A stretch of 33,594 nt of DNA. Origin: Planctomycetaceae bacterium (GTDB taxonomy: Bacteria > Planctomycetota > SZUA-567). Numbering within the stretch: position 1 is the first letter of the stretch; the number at the start of each line of letters is the position of its first letter. The stretch lies in the NCBI GenBank assembly GCA_021205245.1, contig JAJPXZ010000102.1:1-33594 (forward strand), in the 5' to 3' direction. The translations under genes were made by a program, and so were the position numbers. Shown in pieces: positions 1 to 8,118 of the stretch. The notes beneath the pieces were generated by a model, which worked only from the letters and a program-made list of their open reading frames with translations, did not search any database and was not told the DNA's origin.

Positions 1-71
1 TTGTTTCGTGGTCTTGTTTGATCTATTGTCGGTTTTTCGGGTTTTTCGTAAGTTGTTTTTTTGATAGTGTC

Positions 72-105
72 GCTGGGCCCCCGCGTTCGCGGGGGTGACG
101 GGGTT
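72..105. repeat. REP-like GC-rich palindrome
   Basis: A perfect 8-bp inverted repeat, CCCCCGCG-TT-CGCGGGGG, occupies 78-95, followed by TGACGGGG. This resembles the short dispersed palindromes found between genes in many GC-rich genomes. No gene reads into it from the left within the window and no T-tract follows directly, so I do not call it a terminator. Only one copy is visible here, so its repetitive nature is inferred. The rest of 1-204 is T- and G-rich non-coding sequence plus the terminator at 147-170. Confidence 0.4.
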
Positions 106-146
106 TTTGTGACGAGTGGGGGAGGATGGTTCGTTTGGCATTATTG

Positions 147-170
147 AAAAGGGCGTGGTTGCCCACGCCC
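147..170 (-). terminator. Intrinsic terminator after the radical SAM gene
   Basis: An 8-bp stem, GGGCGTGG paired with CCACGCCC (151-158 with 163-170), has a 4-nt loop. Read on the minus strand it is followed by TTTTC. It lies 35 nt past the stop codon of the minus-strand radical SAM gene. The stem is strong but the U-tract is short, so termination may be partial. Confidence 0.55.
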
Positions 171-204
171 TCTTCTCGTTGCCATATGATGTAAGAAATC
201 CGGA

Positions 205-1095
205 TTATAGGTGGTTGCAGTTGCAGGTCTTGTTGATGTAATCGAGACCGAGATCGGCCCAGATGTCCTCTGTCTCTTCGCATAACCCAAGCGACGTGAC
301 ATCGCGGAGCCTTTCCACCACCGGACCGTACATCGCCATCCGCACCTCGCGGGGATAGCGGGCGATGGATTCGGCTTCGGGTTCGTCGAGGGCGGCGAAG
401 ATGCCGACGCCTCGGACCTCGGGCAGGAGCGTCGGGTCGGCGCGGAGCGTGCCGAGAGTGACCCGTTCCGGTGCCATGCGGCGGATTTCCTCCGTTACCC
501 ACGCGTAGTCGTAGCCTTGGATCATCGGATCCATCCGCACCCGCACCCGCCAGCCGAGTTCGATAAGCTTGTTCGCGGCGGCGATGCGTTCGGACGACGG
601 CGCCGCGCCGGCCTCGTGATCGCGGGCCGCGTCCGGCGCGTTGATGGAAAAGCTGACGATGACGTTGCGGGTCGGCTTGTGCTCAAGGAACGCGCCGCAG
701 TGGGACAGACCGGCCTTGGTCACCACCAGGAGGCAATGCGGACGGTTGCGCTTTTCGGCATACTCGCGCATCAGTTCAATAAGGTCGCCCCAGATTGGGC
801 GCTCGTTCTCAAACGACAGGCCGTCGGTCATATTGCCGGCGTTGGCGAGGTAGGTCTCGAGATCATCGTGATCGACCCAATCGCGGATTTCTTCGAAAAG
901 GCGGTCGGTGTCGTCGAAAAGACGCCGCTCCTTCCTGTTGTATTCGATATCGCGCAGGAAACAGTAGCTGCAGTTGAAATTGCAGCCGCGCGCGTGGTCG
1001 AGCAGGTAGAAATTGGGGCAGACGGTGCGTGCGGGCGTCGACCGGAGAAGCGCAATGTAGTGTTCCGGATTTGGGCATTGGCTTGTGGGTTGCAT
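205..1095 (-). CDS. Radical SAM protein, spore photoproduct lyase-like (SplB family)
   Basis: This 296-residue protein has the radical SAM cluster motif GCNFNCSYC, with the CX3CX2C cysteines at residues 38, 42 and 45. They would bind a [4Fe-4S] cluster that cleaves S-adenosylmethionine. The context around the motif (LLDHARGCNFNCSYCFL) and the later LLVVTKAGL strand resemble the spore photoproduct lyase family, which repairs a UV thymine dimer in endospores. Many relatives occur in non-sporulating bacteria with unknown roles. The C-terminus carries an unusual CNCNH cluster. The ATG at 1095 follows GGGAG at a reasonable distance. The gene sits 64 nt downstream of the GH20-like gene on the same strand, so the two may be co-transcribed. 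Radical SAM membership is secure; the DNA-repair function is not. Confidence 0.75.
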   Translation of the reverse strand: MQPTSQCPNPEHYIALLRSTPARTVCPNFYLLDHARGCNFNCSYCFLRDIEYNRKERRLFDDTDRLFEEIRDWVDHDDLETYLANAGNMTDGLSFENERPIWGDLIELMREYAEKRNRPHCLLVVTKAGLSHCGAFLEHKPTRNVIVSFSINAPDAARDHEAGAAPSSERIAAANKLIELGWRVRVRMDPMIQGYDYAWVTEEIRRMAPERVTLGTLRADPTLLPEVRGVGIFAALDEPEAESIARYPREVRMAMYGPVVERLRDVTSLGLCEETEDIWADLGLDYINKTCNCNHL

Positions 1096-1159
1096 ACGGA
1101 TCTCCCTGCCGTCATGGCCATATACCCCACGACGGCGTTAAATATAACAAACTGTACCG

Positions 1160-2905
1160 TTAGTTGAAATTTCCCTCGCAGAGGGTCTTCAGGCGCATGC
1201 CCATGGCTTCGAGTTGCGGTATTTCGCTCACTTCAAGGCCGGACTCGGCATACAGTTCCTGCAGGTGCGCGTGCCAGGCGCGGAAGTTGTTCATGAGTTC
1301 CGACGCGATGGGGCGGGTGCGGCCGTCGTCGTCGCGGCCCTGCCGCCGTTCGAGTTCCGACGCCAGCGCGATAAAGCAGTGCAGCCACGACAGCGCGTAC
1401 AGCGACAACCGCGCCCCCGACAGCGTGGCGGCGTTCCGCGACAAACTGCCGGCTGCATACTTGAGCGCTTCCGCCGCGTCCTTGATGCTGGTGGCGACGC
1501 CCATCCAGTCGATACTTTCGAGAATGCGACGCTCGCGCTTTTCCTCGGGCCAATGGCCGAAGGCGGTGCGGCGGATCAGCATTTCGGCGTCCTCGGTCAG
1601 GCCGGGCGGGAACGCCTTGGTGATGCTGTCCCACATGCGGATGATTTGATCGGCCGCGTCGCCGTAGAGCAAATTGGAGAAACGCCAGGCGGCGTCGGCG
1701 GCTTCGGCCGGTGCGCCCCAGGCGGCGATGAGGCCGGTGGCGGACGGATAAAGCAGGTTCTGCCACATGTGGCTGACGCCGATGTTCCGGAACGACACCA
1801 TGAACTCGCGGCGGCTGCTCCGCTTCAATCGGCGCATGGCGGCGTCGATGCGGCGGAACATGCCGCCGGCGGTGCGGGCGGAAAAACCGGGGACGGGCGA
1901 CTGGACATCGAAGACAAGCGGGATGCCGTCCATTTCCGGCGTGGGCGGGTCGGCGCGGTCCCAGAGCCGGTGCCAGCCGGTGACGCCGGACGTTTTCAGA
2001 TCGGCGATAGGGAAGCCGGAACGGACGATAAGCTTGGCGTCGAGGGAAAAATTCTGCAACCCCACTTCGCCCGCAGCCACCGATTGAACGATGGCCCGGC
2101 AGGCTTCGGGGTCGGCGTCGGGCGGCACCTCGTCGTCCAGCGCGGCCTGGCTGGCGCCGAAGGCGCGGGCGGCGGCGCGGACCGCCGACCAGGCTTCGAT
2201 AAGGGTTATCTCGCCCGCGAGGATGGGGCGGAGCAGCTTCAGCCGCACGCCTAGGCCGATGCCGAAGGACTGGCAGGCCTGGGCGACCGTGTCCATGCCG
2301 GGCATTTCCCGGGTCGGGTCGAAGTCCTGGTTCAGGATGATGTGCAGCCGGTTGGCCTTGAAGGTGGCGACAAACGAAACGATCTGCATGAGGAGCGCGG
2401 AGGTGATTTCCCGCGAATCCAGTTCCACCGCCAGGCCGCGAACATCGCAGAACGGATTGTCCGTTATCACGCAGGCGGGGATGTTTTCCTCGCCGTGGCG
2501 GAGGACAATCATGGCAAGGGTCTGCATGCCGGAGGACAGTCCCTCGCGGCTGGGCGAGGTGACGAGGGCGCTGTGGCCAAGCTTGACCGCGTACTGGCCC
2601 TGGTCGCGCATTTCCGGCACGTTTTCCAGCAGGTCCGGCCGTATCGCCTTCAGGGCGTTGTATTGGGCAATAACAACCGCGCCTTCGGGAATCTTTTTGG
2701 GAATGCCTTCCAGCAGCGTGCAGCCGAGGCCGCTCCGTGCCGCCAGGGCCTCCCCCAGCACCACGCCGGGCGAGGAGGGTGAATACCCGGGAATCGGAAG
2801 GCAATAAATCGCCAGCCCGCGACGAGGGTTGTAGAGGCCTTCCAGGTCGCGGCAATTGACCACGCCAGGCGCCAGGTGGGCCAGTGTATTGTCAAGGCGG
2901 GACAT
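1160..2905 (-). CDS. Divergent glycoside hydrolase family 20-like protein
   Basis: I chose the ATG at 2905, giving 581 residues; a longer frame runs to 2980 but lacks a better ribosome site. Around residues 110-190 the protein reads like the end of a GH20 N-terminal domain joined to the start of the GH20 barrel. There is an SREGLSSGMQTLAMIV segment, then ACVITDNPFCDVRGLAVELDSRE, then a KANRLHIILNQDF strand. GH20 enzymes remove N-acetylhexosamines using an adjacent Asp-Glu pair. I find no GGDE-type pair in the expected place, and the C-terminal 250 residues are helical and unfamiliar. No signal peptide is visible, so it is probably cytoplasmic. It could be a divergent enzyme or a binding-only relative. 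Family link moderate, activity unknown. Confidence 0.5.
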   Translation of the reverse strand: MSRLDNTLAHLAPGVVNCRDLEGLYNPRRGLAIYCLPIPGYSPSSPGVVLGEALAARSGLGCTLLEGIPKKIPEGAVVIAQYNALKAIRPDLLENVPEMRDQGQYAVKLGHSALVTSPSREGLSSGMQTLAMIVLRHGEENIPACVITDNPFCDVRGLAVELDSREITSALLMQIVSFVATFKANRLHIILNQDFDPTREMPGMDTVAQACQSFGIGLGVRLKLLRPILAGEITLIEAWSAVRAAARAFGASQAALDDEVPPDADPEACRAIVQSVAAGEVGLQNFSLDAKLIVRSGFPIADLKTSGVTGWHRLWDRADPPTPEMDGIPLVFDVQSPVPGFSARTAGGMFRRIDAAMRRLKRSSRREFMVSFRNIGVSHMWQNLLYPSATGLIAAWGAPAEAADAAWRFSNLLYGDAADQIIRMWDSITKAFPPGLTEDAEMLIRRTAFGHWPEEKRERRILESIDWMGVATSIKDAAEALKYAAGSLSRNAATLSGARLSLYALSWLHCFIALASELERRQGRDDDGRTRPIASELMNNFRAWHAHLQELYAESGLEVSEIPQLEAMGMRLKTLCEGNFN

Positions 2906-3108
2906 GGTTTTTCCCGTTTCCCCATCATGGTGTGAGCGTTCGACCCAAGGATACATCCGTGGATTATATCGAAATATCAAATCATACGCTTTATCCGGGA
3001 CGGTGCAAGGGCGAAGTGCCGCGGTTTTTTCTATCGCTAGAAGTTGACAATGCCGCTATACTATTTAACCGGTGGGGACTACGGCCAGAGTGCCCGGGGA
3101 GTTAACGA

Positions 3109-4536
3109 ATGCGCAACACCAAGATAGTGGCCACCGTCGGCCCTGCCTCCAGTTCTCCAGAAATGATAGCCGGTTTGATCAAGGCCGGGGTTAATGTTTT
3201 CCGCCTGAACTTTTCCCACGGCACCCACGAATCGCACCGCGAGGCGATGTACCGCATCCGCGCCGCTTCACGCGAACTCGGCATCAGCGTCGCTATTATG
3301 CAGGATCTGTGCGGGCCGAAGGTGCGGGTGGGCAGGATGGAAAACGGCGCGGTGGAACTGCGCACCGGCGCGGAGACCATCATCACCGCCGACGACGTGG
3401 TGGGGACGCCGGAACGCTTTCATACCCAATACCGCGAGCTGCCCCGCGACGTTAACCCGGGCGAGCATATCCTTCTGGACGACGGTCAGCTCGAACTGGA
3501 GGTGACCAAGGTCGCCGGGAACGACATCACCGCGACCGTCATTCGCGGCGGGCTGCTCAAGGACAACAAGGGCATGAACCTGCCGGGCATCAAGGTCTCG
3601 GCTCCGTCGGTGACGGAAAAGGATCTCGTCGACCTGCGTATGGGCATTGCCGAAGGGGTCGACTTCGTCGCTCTTTCGTTTATCCGTCGGCCCGAAGACA
3701 TGAACCCGGTCCGCGAAGCCCTCGCGAACGCGCACTGCCAGGCGCGGCTTATCGCCAAGATTGAGAAGCCGGAGGCGATTGAGAGTATCGAGTCCATCGT
3801 GCGTCATTCCGACGGGGTGATGGTGGCGCGGGGCGACCTCGGCATCGAGATGCCGATTCAACGGGTGCCTGTGCTGCAAAAACGCCTTATCCACCTGGCG
3901 AATGCCATGGACCGCTATGTCATCACCGCCACGCAGATGTTGGAGTCGATGACTGTCAACGCGCTGCCCACCCGCGCCGAAGTGTCGGACGTCGCCAACG
4001 CCATCGTCGACGGCACCGACGCGGTGATGCTGTCGGGCGAGACCGCCGCCGGCCGCGACCCGGTTGGCGTGGTGACGATGATGTCGTCCATCGCGCTCGA
4101 GACGGAAAAATACCTGCGCCAACGGCCGATGACCTGGGACTGGGCCAAGAACCTGTCGTCCGAAAACCCGCTCCAGGACGCGCTCGGCCATGCCGCCCTC
4201 AAGCTGGTCGAGGACCTGGGCATCAAGGCGGTGGTGATTCATACCGCGTCCGGCGGGACGGCGCTGTTTATGTCGAAGGCGCGGCCGTTTGTGCCGATTG
4301 TCGCCTTTACCCCGAGCGAAAGCGCGGTGCGGCGCTTGTGCCTCTATTGGGGCGTGACGCCCGTCTTCGCCAAGGATATTCGCAGCCGCAACGAACTCTA
4401 CGTCGCCGCGACAAAATACCTGCTCGATCAGAATATGGTCAAGAACGGCGATCGGATTCTCATCATCTCCGGCAGCAGCTTCGGCCAGGTCGGCACGGCG
4501 GACGCGATTCTGGTGGCGACGGTGGGGGAAGACTGA
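3109..4536 (+). CDS. pyk: Pyruvate kinase
   Basis: This enzyme transfers phosphate from phosphoenolpyruvate to ADP in the last step of glycolysis, in the cytoplasm. The 475-residue length is normal for bacterial enzymes. Visible motifs are KIVATVGP at the N-terminus, FRLNFSHG (Arg32, Asn34, Ser36, His38) for substrate and potassium-site residues, the catalytic strand IAKIEKPEAIES (Lys217, Glu219), VARGDLGIEM, and the TQMLESM / PTRAEVSDVANAI region. The residue corresponding to rabbit muscle Glu117 is Lys71 (GPKVR), the type found in potassium-independent enzymes. The gene is divergent from the GH20-like gene. It starts after a GGGGAG ribosome site. No frameshift or truncation. Confidence 0.97.
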   Translation: MRNTKIVATVGPASSSPEMIAGLIKAGVNVFRLNFSHGTHESHREAMYRIRAASRELGISVAIMQDLCGPKVRVGRMENGAVELRTGAETIITADDVVGTPERFHTQYRELPRDVNPGEHILLDDGQLELEVTKVAGNDITATVIRGGLLKDNKGMNLPGIKVSAPSVTEKDLVDLRMGIAEGVDFVALSFIRRPEDMNPVREALANAHCQARLIAKIEKPEAIESIESIVRHSDGVMVARGDLGIEMPIQRVPVLQKRLIHLANAMDRYVITATQMLESMTVNALPTRAEVSDVANAIVDGTDAVMLSGETAAGRDPVGVVTMMSSIALETEKYLRQRPMTWDWAKNLSSENPLQDALGHAALKLVEDLGIKAVVIHTASGGTALFMSKARPFVPIVAFTPSESAVRRLCLYWGVTPVFAKDIRSRNELYVAATKYLLDQNMVKNGDRILIISGSSFGQVGTADAILVATVGED

Positions 4537-4668
4537 ACCCGAAAATTCATAATTCACAATGCATAAATGCACAATGAACCGACGCAGGCTCTGTGTTGGA
4601 TCAGTGTGGTAGGATCATGACTTGTGATTTTACATGGAATGAATAACAGAGAGAGAGAGGAATAAATC

Positions 4669-5340
4669 ATGGTCGAACCGGAAGACACGCCGAAAAAGCA
4701 CGTGCTGTGCTACGGCGATTCAAACACCTGGGGATATGTGCCCGCCGGCGACGGCGCGCGCTTTCCAACCTATACCCGCTGGCCGGGCGTGCTGTCGAAG
4801 CTGCTCCGGACCAACTACCGCATTACCGAAGAGGGCCTGTGCGGCAGGACCACCGTCCACGACGATCCCTTCGCGCCCGGAATCGAGCGGAACGGCTTGA
4901 AGCTGCTCGGGACCATTCTGGACTCACACAAATCGGTGGATCTGGTCATTATCTTCCTTGGCGTCAATGATCTGAAATCGTGCTTTTCCTCCACCTCGGC
5001 CGACATCGCCAAGGGGGTGGAACTGCTGGTCCGTTCGGCGCAGAACCCCGAGTTCGGCCCGGGCGGCATCGAGCCGCCGGACGTTCTGGTTATCTGCCCG
5101 TTGTCGATCTGGGAGGTGGCGACCAACTTCGGCCCCACGTTCAAGGGCGGCAGGGAAAAGTCGCAGGATTTGCGCGACACCTTCCGCCAGATGACGAAGC
5201 GTATCAACGTGCCGCTCCTCTACGCCGAGGACTTTATCGCCGTCGACCCCTCGGACGGCATCCACCTGTCTGCCGAAAGCCACGGCATTCTCGGGCAGGA
5301 AGTGGCGAAATGGATTCTCGAATGGTTTGAATCGCGGTAG
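4669..5340 (+). CDS. SGNH/GDSL-type esterase (arylesterase-like)
   Basis: The 223-residue protein has the SGNH hydrolase blocks in order. Block I is CYGDSNTWGY near residue 15, with the nucleophilic Ser. Block III is FLGVNDLKSC near residue 100, with the oxyanion Asn. Block V is DPSDGIHLSAESH near residue 200, with the catalytic Asp and His. The GDSNTWGY form and overall length match the arylesterase/acyltransferase subgroup related to the Mycobacterium smegmatis acyltransferase. No signal peptide is seen, so it should be cytoplasmic. The substrate cannot be told from sequence. A purine-rich ribosome site (GAGAGAGAGAGG) precedes the ATG, 132 nt after pyk. A strong terminator follows it. Confidence 0.85.
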   Translation: MVEPEDTPKKHVLCYGDSNTWGYVPAGDGARFPTYTRWPGVLSKLLRTNYRITEEGLCGRTTVHDDPFAPGIERNGLKLLGTILDSHKSVDLVIIFLGVNDLKSCFSSTSADIAKGVELLVRSAQNPEFGPGGIEPPDVLVICPLSIWEVATNFGPTFKGGREKSQDLRDTFRQMTKRINVPLLYAEDFIAVDPSDGIHLSAESHGILGQEVAKWILEWFESR

Positions 5341-5371
5341 GGTAGGGGTATAGATACAACCATTACACAAT

Positions 5372-5404
5372 CGGGCGGCGCATCATGCGCCGCCCGGTTT
5401 TTTT
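5372..5404 (+). terminator. Strong intrinsic terminator after the SGNH esterase
   Basis: A GC-rich perfect stem, CGGGCGGCGCAT paired with ATGCGCCGCCCG at 5372-5396, is followed by seven Ts. It lies 31 nt past the esterase stop and 21 nt before the stop of the convergent MATE gene. The T-tract is only on the plus strand, so it mainly ends the pyk-esterase side. Confidence 0.9.
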
Positions 5405-5425
5405 GCAGCCGTGGACGAGTCGTCG

Positions 5426-6862
5426 CTACGCCGACACTGGCTCCGCATCGTCGTCCAGCGTCAAATCCTCCGTTTCGCCAGCCGTTTCCCGTCGCCGCAA
5501 CCGGCGGAACTCGGGAATCACCATCGATAGTGCCAACAGGAACGACACGGCGTCGGTGATGGGGCCGGCCAGCAGCACGCCGCGCACACCGAAAAACTGC
5601 GGCAGAAAATGCACCGCCGGAATCATGAACAGGATTTGCCGCGACAACTGGATGACCGAAGCATGCACCGCCCTGGCCATCGACTGGAAGAACGTCGCCG
5701 TGAGGATGGTGAAGCCGTTCAGGGGCGCGCAGAACAGGAAGACGCGGAAACATTGCCGCGCGAATTCGTTGTAGAGGGCGTCTTCGTTGCCGAACATGGC
5801 GATAAGGTATTGCGGGAAGAAAAAGAAGGCGATAAACCCGGCCACGCCGACGCAGGTCGCCAGGGCGACCGACAACAGGTAGGCCCGCCGCACCCGGTCG
5901 TAATTCCGCGCGCCGAAGTTGAAGCCGATGATGGGCTGCGCCCCGATGGACAGGCCGATCAGAACCGAGAAGAGGATCTGGTTGACCTTCATGGTGATGC
6001 CATGGGCGGCGAGGCATATTTCCGCGCCGTATTTCGACGCGCCGCCGTACTCGACCATCGATTTATTGACTGTGACGATGACCACCATGACCGCGAGCTG
6101 CGACACGCTGGGCGGGATGCCGCACGACAGGAGTTTGCCGAGAATGCCCCCGGACAAACGGAAATGTCTTCCCGCCAGACCGAAGCGGTTGCCCCTGATA
6201 TAGTAATTCAGGACCACGCAGAACGAGATAAACTGCGAAATGGCGGTGGCGATGGCCGCGCCCTTTACCCCCATACCGAAGGTGAAAATGAAAATTGGGT
6301 CGAGGATGGTGTTCACGATTGCGCCCGTGAGCATCGACTTCATGGCATAGCCGGGCGACCCGTTGGCGCGGATGATGGCGTTCATCCCGGGACCGATCAC
6401 CAGGAAGGGGATGCCGTAGGCAATCGGCGCGGCATAGTCAATCGCGTAGGGCATGATGGCCGGGGTTGCGCCGAAAAATCCGAGCAGCGGCTGCAGGAAG
6501 GTCAAGACGACGACGGCGAAGGTAACGCCGATAATGGCCAGCATGACGATGGCGTTGCCGACGGTGTGGTTGGCCTCTTCACGGCGTTTCTCGCCCAGGC
6601 GGATGGAGTAGACCGCCGTCGCGCCTTCGCCGATCAACATGGACACGGCGATGGTGAGGACGTTGACGGGGAAGACGATGTTGGTGGCGGCGTTGCCGAG
6701 ATAGCCGACGCCATGGCCGATGAAGAGCTGGTCGACGATGTTATAGAGCGACATCACCACCATCGAGACGATGCCGGGGATGGCGAACTTGGCGATAAGC
6801 TTTCCGATTGGCTGGGTGCCAAGGGCGTTCGTATGGGCGGTACGGGTGGAAATGGCGGACAT
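5426..6862 (-). CDS. MATE family multidrug/sodium-type efflux transporter
   Basis: This 478-residue inner-membrane protein has about twelve hydrophobic segments in two similar halves, as in the MATE family, which exports drugs or metabolites using H+ or Na+ gradients. The N-terminal LAKFAIPGIVSMVVMSLYNIVDQ-type helix, AISQFISFCVVLNYY, GIPPSVSQLAVM and IIGFNFGARNYDRVRRA are typical of the MepA/DinF-like branch. I place the start at 6862 rather than 6907, because AAGGA lies 8-9 nt upstream of this ATG and a promoter fits just ahead of it. The C-terminus ends in an acidic tail (LTLDDDAEPVSA). It is divergent from the next gene. Substrate unknown. Confidence 0.93.
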   Translation of the reverse strand: MSAISTRTAHTNALGTQPIGKLIAKFAIPGIVSMVVMSLYNIVDQLFIGHGVGYLGNAATNIVFPVNVLTIAVSMLIGEGATAVYSIRLGEKRREEANHTVGNAIVMLAIIGVTFAVVVLTFLQPLLGFFGATPAIMPYAIDYAAPIAYGIPFLVIGPGMNAIIRANGSPGYAMKSMLTGAIVNTILDPIFIFTFGMGVKGAAIATAISQFISFCVVLNYYIRGNRFGLAGRHFRLSGGILGKLLSCGIPPSVSQLAVMVVIVTVNKSMVEYGGASKYGAEICLAAHGITMKVNQILFSVLIGLSIGAQPIIGFNFGARNYDRVRRAYLLSVALATCVGVAGFIAFFFFPQYLIAMFGNEDALYNEFARQCFRVFLFCAPLNGFTILTATFFQSMARAVHASVIQLSRQILFMIPAVHFLPQFFGVRGVLLAGPITDAVSFLLALSMVIPEFRRLRRRETAGETEDLTLDDDAEPVSA

Positions 6863-6898
6863 TGCGGTAATCCTTGTGTAACAACGGCGAATCGAGCA

Positions 6899-6926
6899 AG
6901 TATCCATGGAATGAAGGGAATGTCAA
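6899..6926 (-). promoter_or_regulatory. Sigma-70-type promoter for the MATE gene
   Basis: On the minus strand a perfect TTGACA (6926-6921) is followed after 16 nt by GATACT (6904-6899). The predicted transcript start, near 6892, gives a leader of about 30 nt to the ATG at 6862. Seen in sequence; activity inferred. Confidence 0.6.
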
Positions 6927-7063
6927 CCGCTTCCGGGCAGACCATGGCAAACTCCCGTAGCTGCGCCGGAATCGCCGTGGCGAAAAAGAGCGCGCCACGA
7001 TAGACTCGTTGGTCCGGAGTCTTTATTGGGGAATTCATTATGGTGAACTTTTCGGGAGCAAGT

Positions 7064-7579
7064 ATGAGCACGCGCATGAGGGATGATGTCCGTTCCGCCG
7101 GTTTCTGGGTTAGTCAAATCGTCATCATTATCGCCACTGTCGGCGGCGTCTATCTCGCCGCCAGCCAGGGCTTGCGCCAGGCTATGCAGTTTGACACCAT
7201 CAAGTCCTTGCAGAACAACTTTTATTTGCGTAAATCGCTGCAAAACGAACTCTCCGATAACGTCGGCTATATGCGCGACTATATCACCAAAGTGAACGGG
7301 CGGGTGGTCAACCCGTCTCTCAATCTCGAGACATTCGTCTGGAACAGCATGACCTATTCGCCGACCTCCCTCGAGACCCCGTCCGATTTGCTCCGCGAGG
7401 CGCAGAAGTTTTACCACACCGCCGCCGACATTATGGCCAATCCCCATTGGAACGATATGAACCGCGCCAAGGCGCTGGGTGAATTGGCCGACCATATCGA
7501 GAAGGAAGTGCTGCCCCGGTTTGAGGCAAGCGGCGCCGCGCTGCAGACCCGGTTACGGGGGATGGGGGTGGAGGTGTAA
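7064..7579 (+). CDS. Hypothetical single-pass membrane protein
   Basis: I do not recognise a family. From the ATG at 7064 the protein is 171 residues; the in-frame ATG at 7040 would add eight. I prefer 7064 because GGGAG lies five bases before it. A short charged N-terminus is followed by one hydrophobic helix (about residues 15-33, WVSQIVIIIATVGGVYLAA). A mostly helical, soluble domain of about 130 residues follows, predicted to lie outside the membrane. It has charged, heptad-like stretches but no cysteines or known motifs. It lies 32 nt before the EamA gene on the same strand, so it may be co-transcribed with it. The composition matches its neighbours, which supports a real gene. Confidence 0.75.
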   Translation: MSTRMRDDVRSAGFWVSQIVIIIATVGGVYLAASQGLRQAMQFDTIKSLQNNFYLRKSLQNELSDNVGYMRDYITKVNGRVVNPSLNLETFVWNSMTYSPTSLETPSDLLREAQKFYHTAADIMANPHWNDMNRAKALGELADHIEKEVLPRFEASGAALQTRLRGMGVEV

Positions 7580-7611
7580 TGGTTCCCGCCTGACAACAAG
7601 GAGCACTAACC

Positions 7612-8028
7612 ATGTGGATGGTCTGGGCCGGACTTGCCGCGTTGTTTTCCGCCCTGGTGGCAATCCTGTCGAAGCGTGGCCTTGAGGGCATTAATTCCCA
7701 CTTCGCCACCGCTGTCCGCACCACCGCGGTTATGGTCATCACCTGGCTGTTTGTGTGGGGCATGGGTGTGAAGGGCGCGGCCATGACCATTACCCGCCAT
7801 CAACTCTTCTACCTCATCCTCTCAGCCATCGCCACCGGCGGGGCCTGGATTTGCTATAACCGCGCATTGCAGGAAGGGCCTGCCACCCGCGTCGCCAGCA
7901 TCGACAAGCTGAGTATCGTCCTGATCGCCTTCCTGAGCTGGATCGTCTTTGGCGAAAACATGAGCCCGCTCGCCATCGCCTCCATTGCCCTCATCACTTT
8001 TGGAACCGTTTTGCTGGTCTTTGCGTAA
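7612..8028 (+). CDS. Single-domain EamA (DMT superfamily) transporter
   Basis: This 138-residue protein has five hydrophobic segments and ends in the typical EamA tail, with DKLSIVLIAFLSWIVFGE then ALITFGTVLLVFA. Most EamA carriers have two such domains and ten helices. Single-domain members of about 140 residues are known and are thought to work as dimers, like small multidrug resistance proteins. The WICYNRALQEGPATRVA loop is also typical of the single-domain group. An AAGGAG ribosome site lies 9 nt before the ATG. The cargo cannot be inferred. The next gene is also a transporter, but of a different superfamily. Confidence 0.88.
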   Translation: MWMVWAGLAALFSALVAILSKRGLEGINSHFATAVRTTAVMVITWLFVWGMGVKGAAMTITRHQLFYLILSAIATGGAWICYNRALQEGPATRVASIDKLSIVLIAFLSWIVFGENMSPLAIASIALITFGTVLLVFA

Positions 8029-8118
8029 TACTTGCGGAAATATCCCATATCGTATAGGATTCGCCGACCGTTTATCCGATACCGTCAAATAATCGCAATC
8101 CATGGAGAAGGGACACGC

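Noticed and set aside
3044..3067. TTGACA with TATACT and TATTTA upstream of pyk as a promoter
   Set aside because: The spacing between TTGACA and either candidate -10 is 7 or 12 nt, far too short. A 17-nt spacer lands on a sequence unlike a -10 box, so I do not list it as a feature.
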